NCBI GenBank assembly: GCA_963808315.1
Contig: CAWEFK010000030.1
Location: forward strand, 33,112-97,111
Length of the DNA stretch: 64,000 nt
Direction of reading: 5' to 3'
DNA from: Palsa-504 sp963808315
GTDB taxonomy: Bacteria; Actinomycetota; Actinomycetes; Streptosporangiales; Streptosporangiaceae
The position numbers and the translations under genes are program-made. Below the pieces are notes generated by a model, which was given only the letters and a program-made list of their open reading frames with translations, made no database searches and had not been told where the DNA came from. Position 1 is the first letter of the stretch. The number at the start of each line of letters is the position of its first letter. Shown piece after piece: positions 1 to 7,966 of this stretch.

Positions 1-2
1 GC

Positions 3-503
3 GGCGCGGCCGGGGCAGCCGTGCTGCTCGTGACTCCGGCCAGTACCTTCACCGTCGTGGTGCCGGTACTGATCGCCGCCGCCTCGGTGGTGCTCCTGGT
101 CCAGCCGAAGATCAGGAGGCTGGCTCCGGCACCGGAGGCCGGACACCCGCTGGCCTACCGGATCGCCCTGTTCGCCGTCGCGATGTACGTCGGTTATTTC
201 GGTGCGGCCGCCGGCGTCATGTTGCTCGTGGTGCTCAGCACGATAATCGAGGAATCACTCGTTAAGGTCAACGCGGTGAAGAACGCCATCTCCGGCATGG
301 CCAATGCCATGGCCGCCGTCTGCTTCGCGTTGTTCGGCGAGGTGAGGTGGACGTTTGTAGGCCCGCTGGCCGCGGGTTTCCTCATTGGCGGCTGGATCGG
401 GCCCAAGATTGCCCGGAAGGTGCCCGCCGGGGCGTTCCGGATCTTCGTCAGCCTGTGCGGCATCGGCCTCGCGGTGAAGCTTGGCATTAGCGCGTACCGA
501 TGA
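3..503 (+). CDS. TauE/SafE-family membrane permease, C-terminal part
   Basis: The reading frame is open from the first bases of the window (GAAGAAVLLVTPAS...), so the gene begins outside it. About 165 residues remain of a family usually near 250. Hydrophobic segments alternate with short loops, and the sequence ends in a GGWIGPKIARKVP stretch followed by a last helix, as in the second repeat of TauE/SafE (DUF81) anion exporters. These proteins move sulfite, sulfonates or other organic anions across the plasma membrane. The substrate cannot be told from this fragment. An internal GTG at 21 is probably not the real start because homology continues upstream of it. Confidence 0.8.
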   Translation, partial: GAAGAAVLLVTPASTFTVVVPVLIAAASVVLLVQPKIRRLAPAPEAGHPLAYRIALFAVAMYVGYFGAAAGVMLLVVLSTIIEESLVKVNAVKNAISGMANAMAAVCFALFGEVRWTFVGPLAAGFLIGGWIGPKIARKVPAGAFRIFVSLCGIGLAVKLGISAYR

Positions 504-583
504 CGCCAGAGATACAGCGGTCAAAATAACCTATCGGCGCTCATGGTGCGACCTCCTATGGCAAAATATCTCGTATATTAGGC

Positions 584-600
584 CAGAGTGGTTTACTCTG
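584..600. terminator. Small hairpin downstream of the permease gene
   Basis: CAGAGT and ACTCTG form a perfect 6-bp stem around a 5-nt loop, 80 bases after the permease stop, in an AT-richer spacer. No T-run follows, so it is only a possible weak terminator or operator. Confidence 0.3.
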
Positions 601-748
601 TGCTAGTAGGTCGGCACTGAGGGTGATATCTCATCCTCAGTGCCCACGGCGGTGGTCAACTCGCGCTGGGGTCGCAGTAGCCCGGCCGCGTGTCAGACGG
701 CACAGGGATGCGGGCGCTTCCCGCGCGGGTTAGTAAGGAGTCCCCAAC

Positions 749-982
749 ATGGCAGCGCTAGTTCTTGTTGTCATAATCGGCGTCGGATACCTCGTATCGA
801 CGCGCGTTCACCCGCTCAGGAAGTGCCCCACCTGCCATATGACAGGCCGGCACTCCGGCGCCGTCTACAAGGGATCGTTCCGGCGCTGCCGCCGGTGTGG
901 CGGCTCGGGCAGGCGCGACCGGGTCGGCACCAAGGTCTTCTGGGGCGGAACCAACCACACCGGGGTCTTCCCGAAGAAGTAG
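749..982 (+). CDS. Small membrane-anchored Cys-rich protein
   Basis: This 77-residue protein starts at an ATG preceded by TAAGGAG. Residues 2-18 are a hydrophobic anchor. Two zinc-ribbon-like pairs follow: CPTCHMTGRHSG at about 28-39 and CRRCGGSGRR at about 48-57. The CxxCxG arrangement resembles half of a DnaJ zinc-finger domain, so metal or disulfide chemistry at the cytoplasmic membrane face is likely. No enzyme domain is present. Similar short orphans occur in actinobacteria, but I know of no assigned function. It stands alone on the plus strand, convergent with the quinone reductase gene. Confidence 0.7.
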   Translation: MAALVLVVIIGVGYLVSTRVHPLRKCPTCHMTGRHSGAVYKGSFRRCRRCGGSGRRDRVGTKVFWGGTNHTGVFPKK

Positions 983-1065
983 CGGGAGGCGGCGCAACCC
1001 CGCCGGCGCCGCCCTCAGCTTTCTTCTTCGCCGTCCCGTCGGTCCGCCTGTTCGCGTGCGCGGCA

Positions 1066-2034
1066 CTACGGGGTGACGATGACCTTGCCGATCGCTCCGG
1101 CCTCGGCGGCCTCGTGAGCGGCGGCGGTATCAGCCAGCGCGAACGTGCGCACGGGCACCTCAGTCAGGTCTCCCGCGGCCAGTGCGGCCGTGATGTCGGC
1201 GGCGGCCTGGTCGAGCGCGGCCGGCGCCACGCCGTAAAGCAGGACGAACTTCAGGTTGACGTTGGCCGACATGCAGGCCCGCACGGGAAGCGGGGGATCT
1301 GAGGACTCAGCCGCGTAGGTCACGATCGTGGTGAGCGGCCGCGCCAGCGCCAGGTCGAGCGCGAGGTTGGTGCCTAGCGCCAACTCGATCACCCGGTCGA
1401 CGGCGGGAACGAACGCCCGGATCTGCTCGGCGGCATCGGCTGAGCGGTAGTTGACCACGAGGTCCGCGCCTGCCTTCTCGGCCAGCGCTGCCTTCTCCGG
1501 GCTGCTCACGGTGGTGACCACACGAGCCCCGGCCCGTTTGGCCAATTCAATGGCGAAGTGCCCGACGGCACCCGCACCTCCGGCCACCAGCACCGTCTGG
1601 CCGGCCACCGGGCCGTCCGAGAACAAGCAGTAGTGCGCGGTCATGGCCGGGACGCCGAGCGAGGCCCCGAGTTCAAACGAGGCGCGCTCGGGCAGCGACG
1701 TCGCCTGCCGCTGCGGCACGACACTCCACTCCGCGGCGGTACCCCAGCGTGATCCGGCCGCCGCGAGCCACAGCCAGACCCGCTCGCCGACACGCCCGGG
1801 ATCCACCCCGGGACCGACCGCCTCGATGACGCCCGCGCCGTCTTGATGCGGGATCTGGAACTCGTCGATGGGCCGGGGCGTCAGCCCGGCGCGCGCCTTG
1901 TAATCGGTGGGGTTGACCCCCGAGGCGTGCACCCGGACCAGCACCTCGCCGGGTCCCGGCTCGGGCCGGCTGACCTCTTCCACGCGCAGTACGTCGGCTG
2001 CCGTGCCCGTGCTCCTGTACAAGCATGCCTTCAT
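1066..2034 (-). CDS. NADPH:quinone reductase-like zinc-free MDR oxidoreductase
   Basis: A 322-residue medium-chain dehydrogenase/reductase. The N-terminal GroES-like domain carries VRVHASGVNPTDYKAR (about 34-49). The Rossmann domain shows the nucleotide motif AGGAGAVGHFA at about 150-160 and a following VVTTVSS strand end. The catalytic-zinc Cys/His set of alcohol dehydrogenases is absent, which fits the quinone oxidoreductase (QOR/zeta-crystallin) branch that reduces quinones or enones with NADPH in the cytosol. Length is normal for the family. It is divergent from the aldo/keto reductase at 2076 with only 41 bases between, so the two probably share a regulatory region. Substrate unknown. 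Confidence 0.88.
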   Translation of the reverse strand: MKACLYRSTGTAADVLRVEEVSRPEPGPGEVLVRVHASGVNPTDYKARAGLTPRPIDEFQIPHQDGAGVIEAVGPGVDPGRVGERVWLWLAAAGSRWGTAAEWSVVPQRQATSLPERASFELGASLGVPAMTAHYCLFSDGPVAGQTVLVAGGAGAVGHFAIELAKRAGARVVTTVSSPEKAALAEKAGADLVVNYRSADAAEQIRAFVPAVDRVIELALGTNLALDLALARPLTTIVTYAAESSDPPLPVRACMSANVNLKFVLLYGVAPAALDQAAADITAALAAGDLTEVPVRTFALADTAAAHEAAEAGAIGKVIVTP

Positions 2035-2075
2035 AGCTGCAGCCTAGCGCCGGACCCCCAGTAGGATCGCGGATC

Positions 2076-3110
2076 ATGGAACAGCGGATTCTCGGCAGGA
2101 CAGGCAGGCCGGTCTCGGTCGTCGGGCTCGGCACGTGGCAACTCGGCGCGGACTGGGGCAACGTGTCCGAGGCCGATGCCATGGAGGTACTGCGGACGGC
2201 GGTCGAGTCGGGGGTCACGTTCTTCGACACGGCCGACGTGTACGGTGACGGGCGCAGTGAGCGGGTCATCGGGCGGTTCCTGTCCGGTAATGCCGGGCAG
2301 GGCATCACGGTCGCGACCAAGATGGGTCGCCGAGTGGACCAGAAGGAAGAGAACTACACGCTGGAGAACTTCCGTGCCTGGACCGACCGATCGCGGGTCA
2401 ACCTCGGCACCGACCGGCTCGACCTGGTGCAGTTGCACTGCCCGCCGACTCCGGTCTTTTCCTCCGACGCCGTGTACGACGCGCTGGACACGCTGGTCGC
2501 CGAGGAGCGGATCGCCGCATACGGCGTGAGCGTGGAAACCTGCGACCAGGCGCTGGCGGCGATCGCGCGCCCGGGCGTGGCCAGCGTGCAGATCATCCTC
2601 AACGCGTTCCGGCGCAAGCCGCTTGACCAGGTGCTGCCCGCGGCGGCCGCGGCGGGAGTCGGGATCATCGCCCGCGTCCCGCTCGCGTCGGGGCTGCTGT
2701 CCGGCCGGTACACCAAGGACACCACGTTCGCCGCCGACGACCATCGCCACTACAACGCCCGCGGTGAGGCATTCGACGTCGGCGAGACGTTCTCCGGCGT
2801 CGACTTCGAGGCCGGCGTCGAGGCGGCCAGGGAATTCGCGGCCATCACCGGCGGGAGCCAAGAGGACCCGGGGGCCGCCGGGGCCCCGTCTCAGGGGGCC
2901 CCGTCTCAGTGGGCCCCGTCTCAGTGGGCACTGCGCTGGGTGATCCAGCAGCCGGGGGTGACCAGCGTGATTCCTGGTGCGCGCAGTACCGATCAGGCCC
3001 GGCAGAACTCGGCCGCGGCGAACCTGCCGCCCCTGCCGCAGGCCGAACTCGACGCGATCGAGGGCCTGTACGACAAGTATTTCCGCGCGCAGGTGCACGA
3101 TCGCTGGTGA
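2076..3110 (+). CDS. Aldo/keto reductase with an in-frame pentapeptide repeat
   Basis: A 344-residue AKR (beta/alpha barrel). Evidence is the N-terminal LGRTGRPVSVVGLGTWQLG, the catalytic Asp/Tyr segment FFDTADVYGDGRSE (about 50-63) and the C-terminal cofactor region VIPGARSTDQARQN. It should reduce aldehydes or ketones with NADPH in the cytosol. Just before the conserved WALRW helix, the protein carries GAPSQ-GAPSQ-WAPSQ, encoded by a 15-bp tandem repeat at 2880-2924. This looks like local slippage and adds residues in a surface loop. The stop codon overlaps the GTG start of the next gene (GTGA), so the two are probably translated together. Confidence 0.88.
   Translation: MEQRILGRTGRPVSVVGLGTWQLGADWGNVSEADAMEVLRTAVESGVTFFDTADVYGDGRSERVIGRFLSGNAGQGITVATKMGRRVDQKEENYTLENFRAWTDRSRVNLGTDRLDLVQLHCPPTPVFSSDAVYDALDTLVAEERIAAYGVSVETCDQALAAIARPGVASVQIILNAFRRKPLDQVLPAAAAAGVGIIARVPLASGLLSGRYTKDTTFAADDHRHYNARGEAFDVGETFSGVDFEAGVEAAREFAAITGGSQEDPGAAGAPSQGAPSQWAPSQWALRWVIQQPGVTSVIPGARSTDQARQNSAAANLPPLPQAELDAIEGLYDKYFRAQVHDRW
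2880..2924 (+). repeat. 15-bp tandem repeat, three units, inside the aldo/keto reductase
   Basis: Three in-frame copies of GGGGCCCCGTCTCAG, with one G-to-T change making the third copy begin TGG, encode GAPSQ, GAPSQ and WAPSQ. The length keeps the frame. Confidence 0.9.
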
Positions 3111-3641
3111 GCTGGAGTAACTGGGCCACGGTGGCCGACCTGGGCACGGCGCTCGGCACGCTCATACTCGCGGTAGCCACGTTCTCGGCGGTCAAGTCGG
3201 CGAATCTGACGGCCAGGGCCGCCCAGCAATCGTTGCTCGTCGGGCTCCGCCCGCTGCTGACGGCTACCCGCCGCGACGACCAGACCCAGAACGTCAACTT
3301 CGGGGACGAGAAATTGGGTGGGGATCCGGGGCGGCGACGCCGTGGGCGAGGCCAGCCCGGGAAACCCGCCGACGGGGCCTGTCTACCTCGCCATAGGCCT
3401 GCGCAACGCAGGCAACGGCATCGCGGTCATTCACGGCTGGCGGGCCCGCGAAGTCATCGAGGCCCGTCAGCCGTGGACGGTGGAACTCCTGTACGGCGAC
3501 CACGAGGGCGGGCAGCGGTGCATCACGAGGTTCACCATGCTGGCTGGCAGTTCCCAGGGCCAGGACGTCAAGCCGGAGGATCTGGGGTGGTTCACCTCGC
3601 AAAGCAGGCACTGGAATGTCGACCGGCCCGATCCCAGGTAG
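3107..3641 (+). pseudogene. Single-helix membrane protein of unknown function, frameshifted
   Basis: Starting at the GTG that overlaps the preceding stop, frame 2 reads SWSNWATVADLGTALGTLIL..., with one transmembrane segment at about residues 8-28 followed by KSANLTARAAQQSLLVGLRPLL. This resembles the widespread actinobacterial small proteins with an N-terminal helix and a beta-rich domain. Near 3312 the frame must shift by one base (AAATTGGG) to continue as WVGIRGGDAVGEA...VYLAIGLRNAGNGIAVIHGW, which ends at TAG 3641. Without the shift the frame degenerates into Arg/Gly-rich noise. Sequencing error or a real lesion are both possible. No function can be assigned. Confidence 0.55.
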
Positions 3642-3795
3642 CCCGCGCGCCGGCGTTCACAGGGATTCCACAGCTCACTCGGGTGACTTATGAGCATCTT
3701 TAGAGTGTTTACCCCTGGTACAGTTCCGTGTTCTGTATCACAATTGAGTCTCGAAGTTGTCATTAAACGTTCGTTATTGGGACAAATGAGTCGGG

Positions 3796-4668
3796 GTGAA
3801 CCGGCGGGTGCTGTTTCGGGCAGGACGCCGAGCGCACTGGTCCCTGCCCGCTCGCAAAACCACCTGGGTGGCTTTTGTCCTCGCGCTCGCGGGCGCGGTG
3901 ATCGCCACGGTAGCGCCGGCCAGCGGCGCCACCGGTGACATCGCCACTGGCTTTGTCCGGGCCATCCGGCACTTCACCTCGAGCTCAAGGAACGGTCAGG
4001 CGTTCGCCGGGCTCCCGGCCGTCGGGGCCTTGTTCACCACGACCGGGGGCAAACCGAAGCAGCATTTCTGCACGGCCAGTGTGATCAACAGCCCGCGAGG
4101 TGACCTGCTGATCACGGCCGCGCACTGCGTGACGGACACGTCAGGCACCGTCGGAGTTCGTGCCTGGCTACGACGGCGGCAAAACCCCCCGTACGGGGGG
4201 TGGACCGTGACCAAGGTCTACCTGGACCAGGCGTGGAAGTCATCCGCCAACCCCGATGACGACGTGGCCTTCCTCCAGGTCAGCCAGCCGGGTTCGGCGG
4301 TGCCGATCCAGGACGTGACCGGAGCGGACACGCTCGCGACCGGTACCCCGACTACCCCGGCTACCCCGGTCACCCGTCAGCTGGTCCAGGTGATCGGCTA
4401 TCCGGACTCCTCCAACCAGCCGATCACCTGCCAGAACTGGCTCGAGGAGCCGATGGCCGACCAGCTCGAATTCGACTGCGGCAGCTACACCGACGGGACA
4501 AGCGGCGGGCCGTTCCTCGCCGATGTCGACGCCGCGACCGGACAGGGCACGGTGGTCGGGGTCATCGGCGGGTACGAGCAGGGCGGCGATACTCCTGCCG
4601 TTTCGTATTCGGCGGTACTCGGCGCAAACGTCGCGGCCCTGTACAAGGCGGCCGTGGCCGGCAGCTGA
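3796..4668 (+). CDS. Secreted trypsin-like serine protease (S1 family)
   Basis: A 290-residue secreted protease. Residues about 21-45 form a signal peptide (basic N-region, hydrophobic core, PASGA cleavage region). The catalytic triad is visible as His110 in LITAAHCV, Asp156 in NPDDDVAFLQV and Ser236 in TDGTSGGPF; Cys pairs flank His110 and Ser236. It should hydrolyse extracellular peptides. Residues about 119-131 read VRAWLRRRQN, unlike the family. The neighbouring frame gives EFVPGYDGGK, which fits, so two compensating one-base indels at about 4152 and 4190 (the second in a C-run) are likely. The GTG start is chosen because it includes the whole basic signal region. The 3' end overlaps the convergent aldo/keto reductase frame. 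Confidence 0.82.
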   Translation: MNRRVLFRAGRRAHWSLPARKTTWVAFVLALAGAVIATVAPASGATGDIATGFVRAIRHFTSSSRNGQAFAGLPAVGALFTTTGGKPKQHFCTASVINSPRGDLLITAAHCVTDTSGTVGVRAWLRRRQNPPYGGWTVTKVYLDQAWKSSANPDDDVAFLQVSQPGSAVPIQDVTGADTLATGTPTTPATPVTRQLVQVIGYPDSSNQPITCQNWLEEPMADQLEFDCGSYTDGTSGGPFLADVDAATGQGTVVGVIGGYEQGGDTPAVSYSAVLGANVAALYKAAVAGS

Positions 4669-5646
4669 CCCAGGATTAGGTGATCCAGCCAGGGTCGCCG
4701 GAGCGGGCGGCGGGACGATGAGGTCGATCTCGGCGAGCTCATCGGCGGAAGGGATCCATTCGCCTGCGGCCACGTTGCCCTTCACCTGCTCGGCCCTCGT
4801 CGCCCCGGCGATCACCGAGGAGCAGCCCGGCTGGGCCGCGAGGGCTCCGATGGCCACGTCAAGGATGGTAACGCCGTGCTCCTGGGCCCAGGCGATCAGC
4901 GCCTCGACCTTGGCCAGCTTGTCCGGCGTGACGTAGCCCTCGCGGCCGGCCAGCCTGGTCCCCGCCGGTATCGCCTGGCCTTGCCTGACCTTGCCGGTCA
5001 GCAGGCCGTTGGCGAGCGGGAAGAAGGGCAGCACGCCCACGCCGAAGTGCCTGGCCGCCGGGACGACGTCCGCCTCGGCCGCGCGCTCGAGCAGCGACCA
5101 GTGATTCTGGGCGGAGATGAACGGGGTGCGACCATTCCCGGCCCCCAGGTGCGCCGCGTCGGCCAGCTGCCAGCCGGAGAAATTCGAATGGCCGATGTAC
5201 CGGACCTTGCCCTCGGCCACCAGCTCGTGCAACGCGGCCAGCGTTTCGGCGATCGGGGTGGTCGGGTCCGGGACATGCTGCTGGTACAGGTCGATGTAGT
5301 CGGTGCGCAGCCGCCGCAGCGACTCGGTGACCGCACGCCGGATGTAAGCGCGACTGCCCTTGGCGCCAGCCGCCGGGCCGTAGCCCAGGTCCACGCCCCG
5401 GCCGCCGAACTTGGTGGCCAGCACCACCTGGTCGCGGCGCGAGCCGAGCACCTCGCCCAGGGCACGCTCGGATCCGCCGCCCCCGCCGTAGGTGTCCGAG
5501 GTGTCGAACAGCGTGACGCCGGCGTCGATGGCCGCGTCCACCACCGAGCGCGTGCCGTCCACGTCGAGGCGGCTGCCGAAGTTGTTGCAGCCGAGCCCGA
5601 CCACCGATACCTGTAGCCCGGATTCTCCGAGGGACCTGTAACGCAT
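4240..5646 (-). CDS. Aldo/keto reductase with an out-of-frame C-terminal extension
   Basis: Residues 1 to about 325 are a complete AKR: LGESGLQVSVVGLGCNNFG, LFDTSDTYGGGGGSE (catalytic Asp/Tyr), KVRYIGHSNFSGWQL and SSVIAGATRAEQV. It probably reduces or isomerises sugar- or ketone-like substrates with NADPH. The frame then continues 140 codons antisense to the protease gene, ending in low-complexity Arg/Gly sequence. In the shifted frame the domain would end naturally as ...ATLAGWIT-stop at about 4670, so a single-base error at about 4690 is the simplest explanation. The real gene is then about 4668-5646, convergent with the protease. Confidence 0.82.
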   Translation of the reverse strand: MRYRSLGESGLQVSVVGLGCNNFGSRLDVDGTRSVVDAAIDAGVTLFDTSDTYGGGGGSERALGEVLGSRRDQVVLATKFGGRGVDLGYGPAAGAKGSRAYIRRAVTESLRRLRTDYIDLYQQHVPDPTTPIAETLAALHELVAEGKVRYIGHSNFSGWQLADAAHLGAGNGRTPFISAQNHWSLLERAAEADVVPAARHFGVGVLPFFPLANGLLTGKVRQGQAIPAGTRLAGREGYVTPDKLAKVEALIAWAQEHGVTILDVAIGALAAQPGCSSVIAGATRAEQVKGNVAAGEWIPSADELAEIDLIVPPPAPATLAGSPNPGSAAGHGRLVQGRDVCAEYRRIRNGRSIAALLVPADDPDHRALSGRGVDIGEERPAACPVGVAAAVEFELVGHRLLEPVLAGDRLVGGVRIADHLDQLTGDRGSRGSRGTGRERVRSGHVLDRHRRTRLADLEEGHVVIGVGG

Positions 5647-5711
5647 GATGACATCCTACGGACCGGCCACAGCCCGGGCCGGGTCCGGGTGGTCCGGGCC
5701 GGGCCGGGTGG

Positions 5712-6533
5712 CTAGGGCTTGCGGGCGACCAGCGCGTAGAGAAAGAACTCCTCGGGCCGCGGCGGCATTTCCGCGTCTGCCTCTGGACGCCATTGGGGTG
5801 TCCACACCAGGCCAGGTTCGACGAGGTGCAGACCGCGCACCATGGCCAGCACCTCATCACGCCGGCGGACGTGGGCCTGAGCCGTGGCTTCGTCGTACAC
5901 CGCGGCCGCCTGGATAACCGCGGGAGTTTGGTCGGCTGTGACGTGTGAAAGGGCCAGATAACTGCCCGAAGGAAATGGCGCGAGCAGCTCGGCGATGATG
6001 GCCGCCGGGTGGTTGGCGTCGGCGACGAAATGCATGACCGCGACGAGCAAGATGCCGACCGGCTCGGAGAAATCTATCAGCCGCCGCAGCTCGGGGTCGG
6101 CCAGAATCCCGGCGGGCACCCGCAGGTCATGCTCGAGGATGACCGCGTTGGGTACGCCATGGAGCATGTTCCGGCCGTGCGCGAGGACCACCGGGTCGTT
6201 GTCCACGTATACAATTCTCGTCGCCGGGTCGGCCTGCGTTGCTACATCGTGAATATTCGCCGCGGCAGGCAGGCCGGTGCCGATGTCGATCAGCTGGCGG
6301 ATTCCTGCTTCACGCACCAGGAAGCGCACCGCCCGGCGCAGAAAGATACGATTCCAGCTAACCGCCTGGCGAATGTTCGGCAGCTGGGTGGCGATTTCAT
6401 CTCCGGCCTGCCTGTCAGCGGGATAGTTGTCCTTTCCGCCGAGCAGGTAGTCGTAAATGCGGGCCGGGCTGGCAATATCTGGCCTGAATGTCGTCCGCCA
6501 GTCATTGAAGTCCTTAGCGCCCTCACCGCTCAT
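5712..6533 (-). CDS. DUF574-type SAM-dependent methyltransferase
   Basis: A 273-residue actinobacterial methyltransferase of the Methyltransf_19/DUF574 family. The N-terminal signature is RPDIASPARIYDYLLGGKDNYPADR. The SAM-binding strand is LIDIGTGLP, followed by RIVYVDNDPVVLAHG and the long HYVAD-like region VAVMHFVADANHPAAIIAELL. The C-terminus EEFFLYALVARKP is typical. The ATG at 6533 is preferred over an upstream in-frame start because AAAGGA lies upstream and family homology begins there. The methyl acceptor is not known for this large family, members of which often sit beside XRE/DUF397 genes. It is divergent from such a regulator at 6920. Confidence 0.85.
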   Translation of the reverse strand: MSGEGAKDFNDWRTTFRPDIASPARIYDYLLGGKDNYPADRQAGDEIATQLPNIRQAVSWNRIFLRRAVRFLVREAGIRQLIDIGTGLPAAANIHDVATQADPATRIVYVDNDPVVLAHGRNMLHGVPNAVILEHDLRVPAGILADPELRRLIDFSEPVGILLVAVMHFVADANHPAAIIAELLAPFPSGSYLALSHVTADQTPAVIQAAAVYDEATAQAHVRRRDEVLAMVRGLHLVEPGLVWTPQWRPEADAEMPPRPEEFFLYALVARKP

Positions 6534-6919
6534 CAACCTTGAGGTTCCTTTCGTTCCGGGCGCGGTCGCGGCCGATCGCGGATCCGTGCAGGCCAGGTAC
6601 CCGGTCCGGCCCCTTGGCTGACCCAGGAGTGAGACCGAAGACCACAGCGCCCCCGGACGCCGGTCCGAGCCCGGGGCCCGGCGGACCCGAGAGCCAACAC
6701 GAGTCGGCACCAGCGTAACCGGTCATTAATGTTCTCGGCCAGACATAACTGTCTGAGACAGAGGTGTCCATGAAGGTACGGCAAAGCGGCCAATATCTGG
6801 GGGTGGCGTGCAATCCCAGGTGGGATATCATGATGATTACGAAAGAAGGCAATTGACAGCAACTCCCCGCGCAATTGCGGGAGACAATTGCGTGGCGGAA
6901 CGGACATCCTGGAGGGCTC
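6534..6919. promoter_or_regulatory. Divergent regulatory region, methyltransferase / XRE regulator
   Basis: About 386 bases between divergent genes. It contains the palindrome ATCCC-AGGT-GGGAT at 6813-6826 and the ribosome-binding site CTGGAGGG just before the ATG at 6920. No convincing extra gene is seen. Confidence 0.55.
6813..6826. promoter_or_regulatory. Palindrome ATCCC-N4-GGGAT, candidate XRE operator
   Basis: A perfect 5-bp inverted repeat with a 4-base spacer lies 94 bases upstream of the XRE regulator start. The same ATCCC-N4-GGGAT pattern forms the core of the longer palindrome upstream of the second XRE gene (9244-9257), suggesting a common operator. The role is inferred. Confidence 0.45.
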
Positions 6920-7789
6920 ATGCCTGAACCGACGGAGGGTCCCACCGTGCTGCGCATCTTGCTGGGAACCCAGTTGCGGCGGCTCAGGGACAGCCGGGGC
7001 ATAACCGCGCAGGCCGCGGCCCGCGCCATCCGGGGATCGGAATCCAAGATCAGCCGCATCGAGCTCGGCCGGAATGCGATCCGCGAGATCGACGTGCTCG
7101 ACCTGCTCACCTTCTACGGCGTCGGCGCGGTGGAGCGAGAGCAGCTGCTGAGCCTGGCCGAGCAGGCCAACCGGCCCGGCTGGTGGCATAGATATAACGA
7201 CATCCTGCCCGACTGGTTCCAGTCCTACATCGGGATGGAGGAGGCCGCCACCTCGATCCGCCTGTACGAGCCGCAGCTGATCCCCGGCCTGCTGCAGACG
7301 CAGCAGTACACCGCGGCCGTGGTGGCGTTCTGCGATATCCCGGTCGGCGAAGCCGACCGGCACATCATCTTGCGCAAGGAACGGCAGCGCCGGTTCACCG
7401 AGGGACGGCTCAAGCTCTGGGCGATCCTCGAGGAGACCGCGCTGCGGCGGCCGATCGGCAGCAAGGAAATCCTGCGCGATCAGCTCCGCTACCTGCTCAG
7501 CCTGAGCAGCAGGCAGAACCTCACGCTGCAGATCATCCCGGCCGGCGTGGGCGGTTACGCCGTCCCCAGCGGATTCACCATCTTGCGGTTCAACGAGGCG
7601 GATCTCCCCGACGTGGCGTACCTGGAACAGCTCACCAGCGCGCTCTACTTCGACAAGAAAGCCGACGTTGACCGCTACCTGCTGGCCATGGAACGGCTCA
7701 GCGTGGTGAGCAGCAAGCCCAGCGAGACACCCCATATTCTCACCACGATCATCACCCAACTCGACAAGGAGCTAACTGAGCATCAGTAA
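6920..7789 (+). CDS. WhiJ-like XRE transcriptional regulator with DUF5753 domain
   Basis: A 289-residue regulator. Residues about 11-65 are an XRE helix-turn-helix (LGTQLRRLRDSRGITAQAAARAIRGSESKISRIELGR). The rest is DUF5753, with the family landmarks RPGWWHRYNDILPDWFQSYIGME, YEPQLIPGLLQTQQYT and LTLQIIPAGVGGY. This architecture is that of WhiJ/AbaA-type developmental regulators in streptomycetes, which act with small DUF397 proteins. The ATG at 6920 is chosen because CTGGAGGG sits 7 bases upstream; an in-frame start at 6875 lacks this. It is convergent with the DUF397 gene, with two strong hairpins between. Likely autoregulated through the palindrome at 6813. Confidence 0.88.
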   Translation: MPEPTEGPTVLRILLGTQLRRLRDSRGITAQAAARAIRGSESKISRIELGRNAIREIDVLDLLTFYGVGAVEREQLLSLAEQANRPGWWHRYNDILPDWFQSYIGMEEAATSIRLYEPQLIPGLLQTQQYTAAVVAFCDIPVGEADRHIILRKERQRRFTEGRLKLWAILEETALRRPIGSKEILRDQLRYLLSLSSRQNLTLQIIPAGVGGYAVPSGFTILRFNEADLPDVAYLEQLTSALYFDKKADVDRYLLAMERLSVVSSKPSETPHILTTIITQLDKELTEHQ

Positions 7790-7827
7790 CGCGAGCCGCA
7801 CCGCTGAGCGGCCACCGGCCAGGCAGC

Positions 7828-7860
7828 GGAGGGCGGTGGACGCTAGGCCCACCGCCCTCC
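7828..7860. terminator. GC-rich hairpin terminator
   Basis: A perfect 12-bp stem (GGAGGGCGGTGG with CCACCGCCCTCC) around a 9-base loop, 38 bases after the XRE stop. No U-tract follows, as is common for GC-rich actinobacterial terminators. Confidence 0.7.
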
Positions 7861-7896
7861 GGCTCGTCCCCCCCAACCAGTCGCTCGGCATCCGAA

Positions 7897-7934
7897 GACG
7901 GGCGGGGCTGGAGCGGATGTGAGCCCCGCCCGTC
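7897..7934. terminator. Second GC-rich hairpin, between convergent genes
   Basis: A 13-bp perfect stem (GACGGGCGGGGCT with AGCCCCGCCCGTC) around a 12-base loop. It lies 32 bases past the DUF397 stop and probably ends transcription from the minus strand, or from both sides. Confidence 0.7.
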
Positions 7935-7966
7935 ATCCTTCGCCGACGCCGTGGCGACGGGAAGAC

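Noticed and set aside
640..1302. 220-codon plus-strand open frame
   Set aside because: Overlaps both the Cys-rich protein and the quinone reductase in other frames and has no recognisable features.
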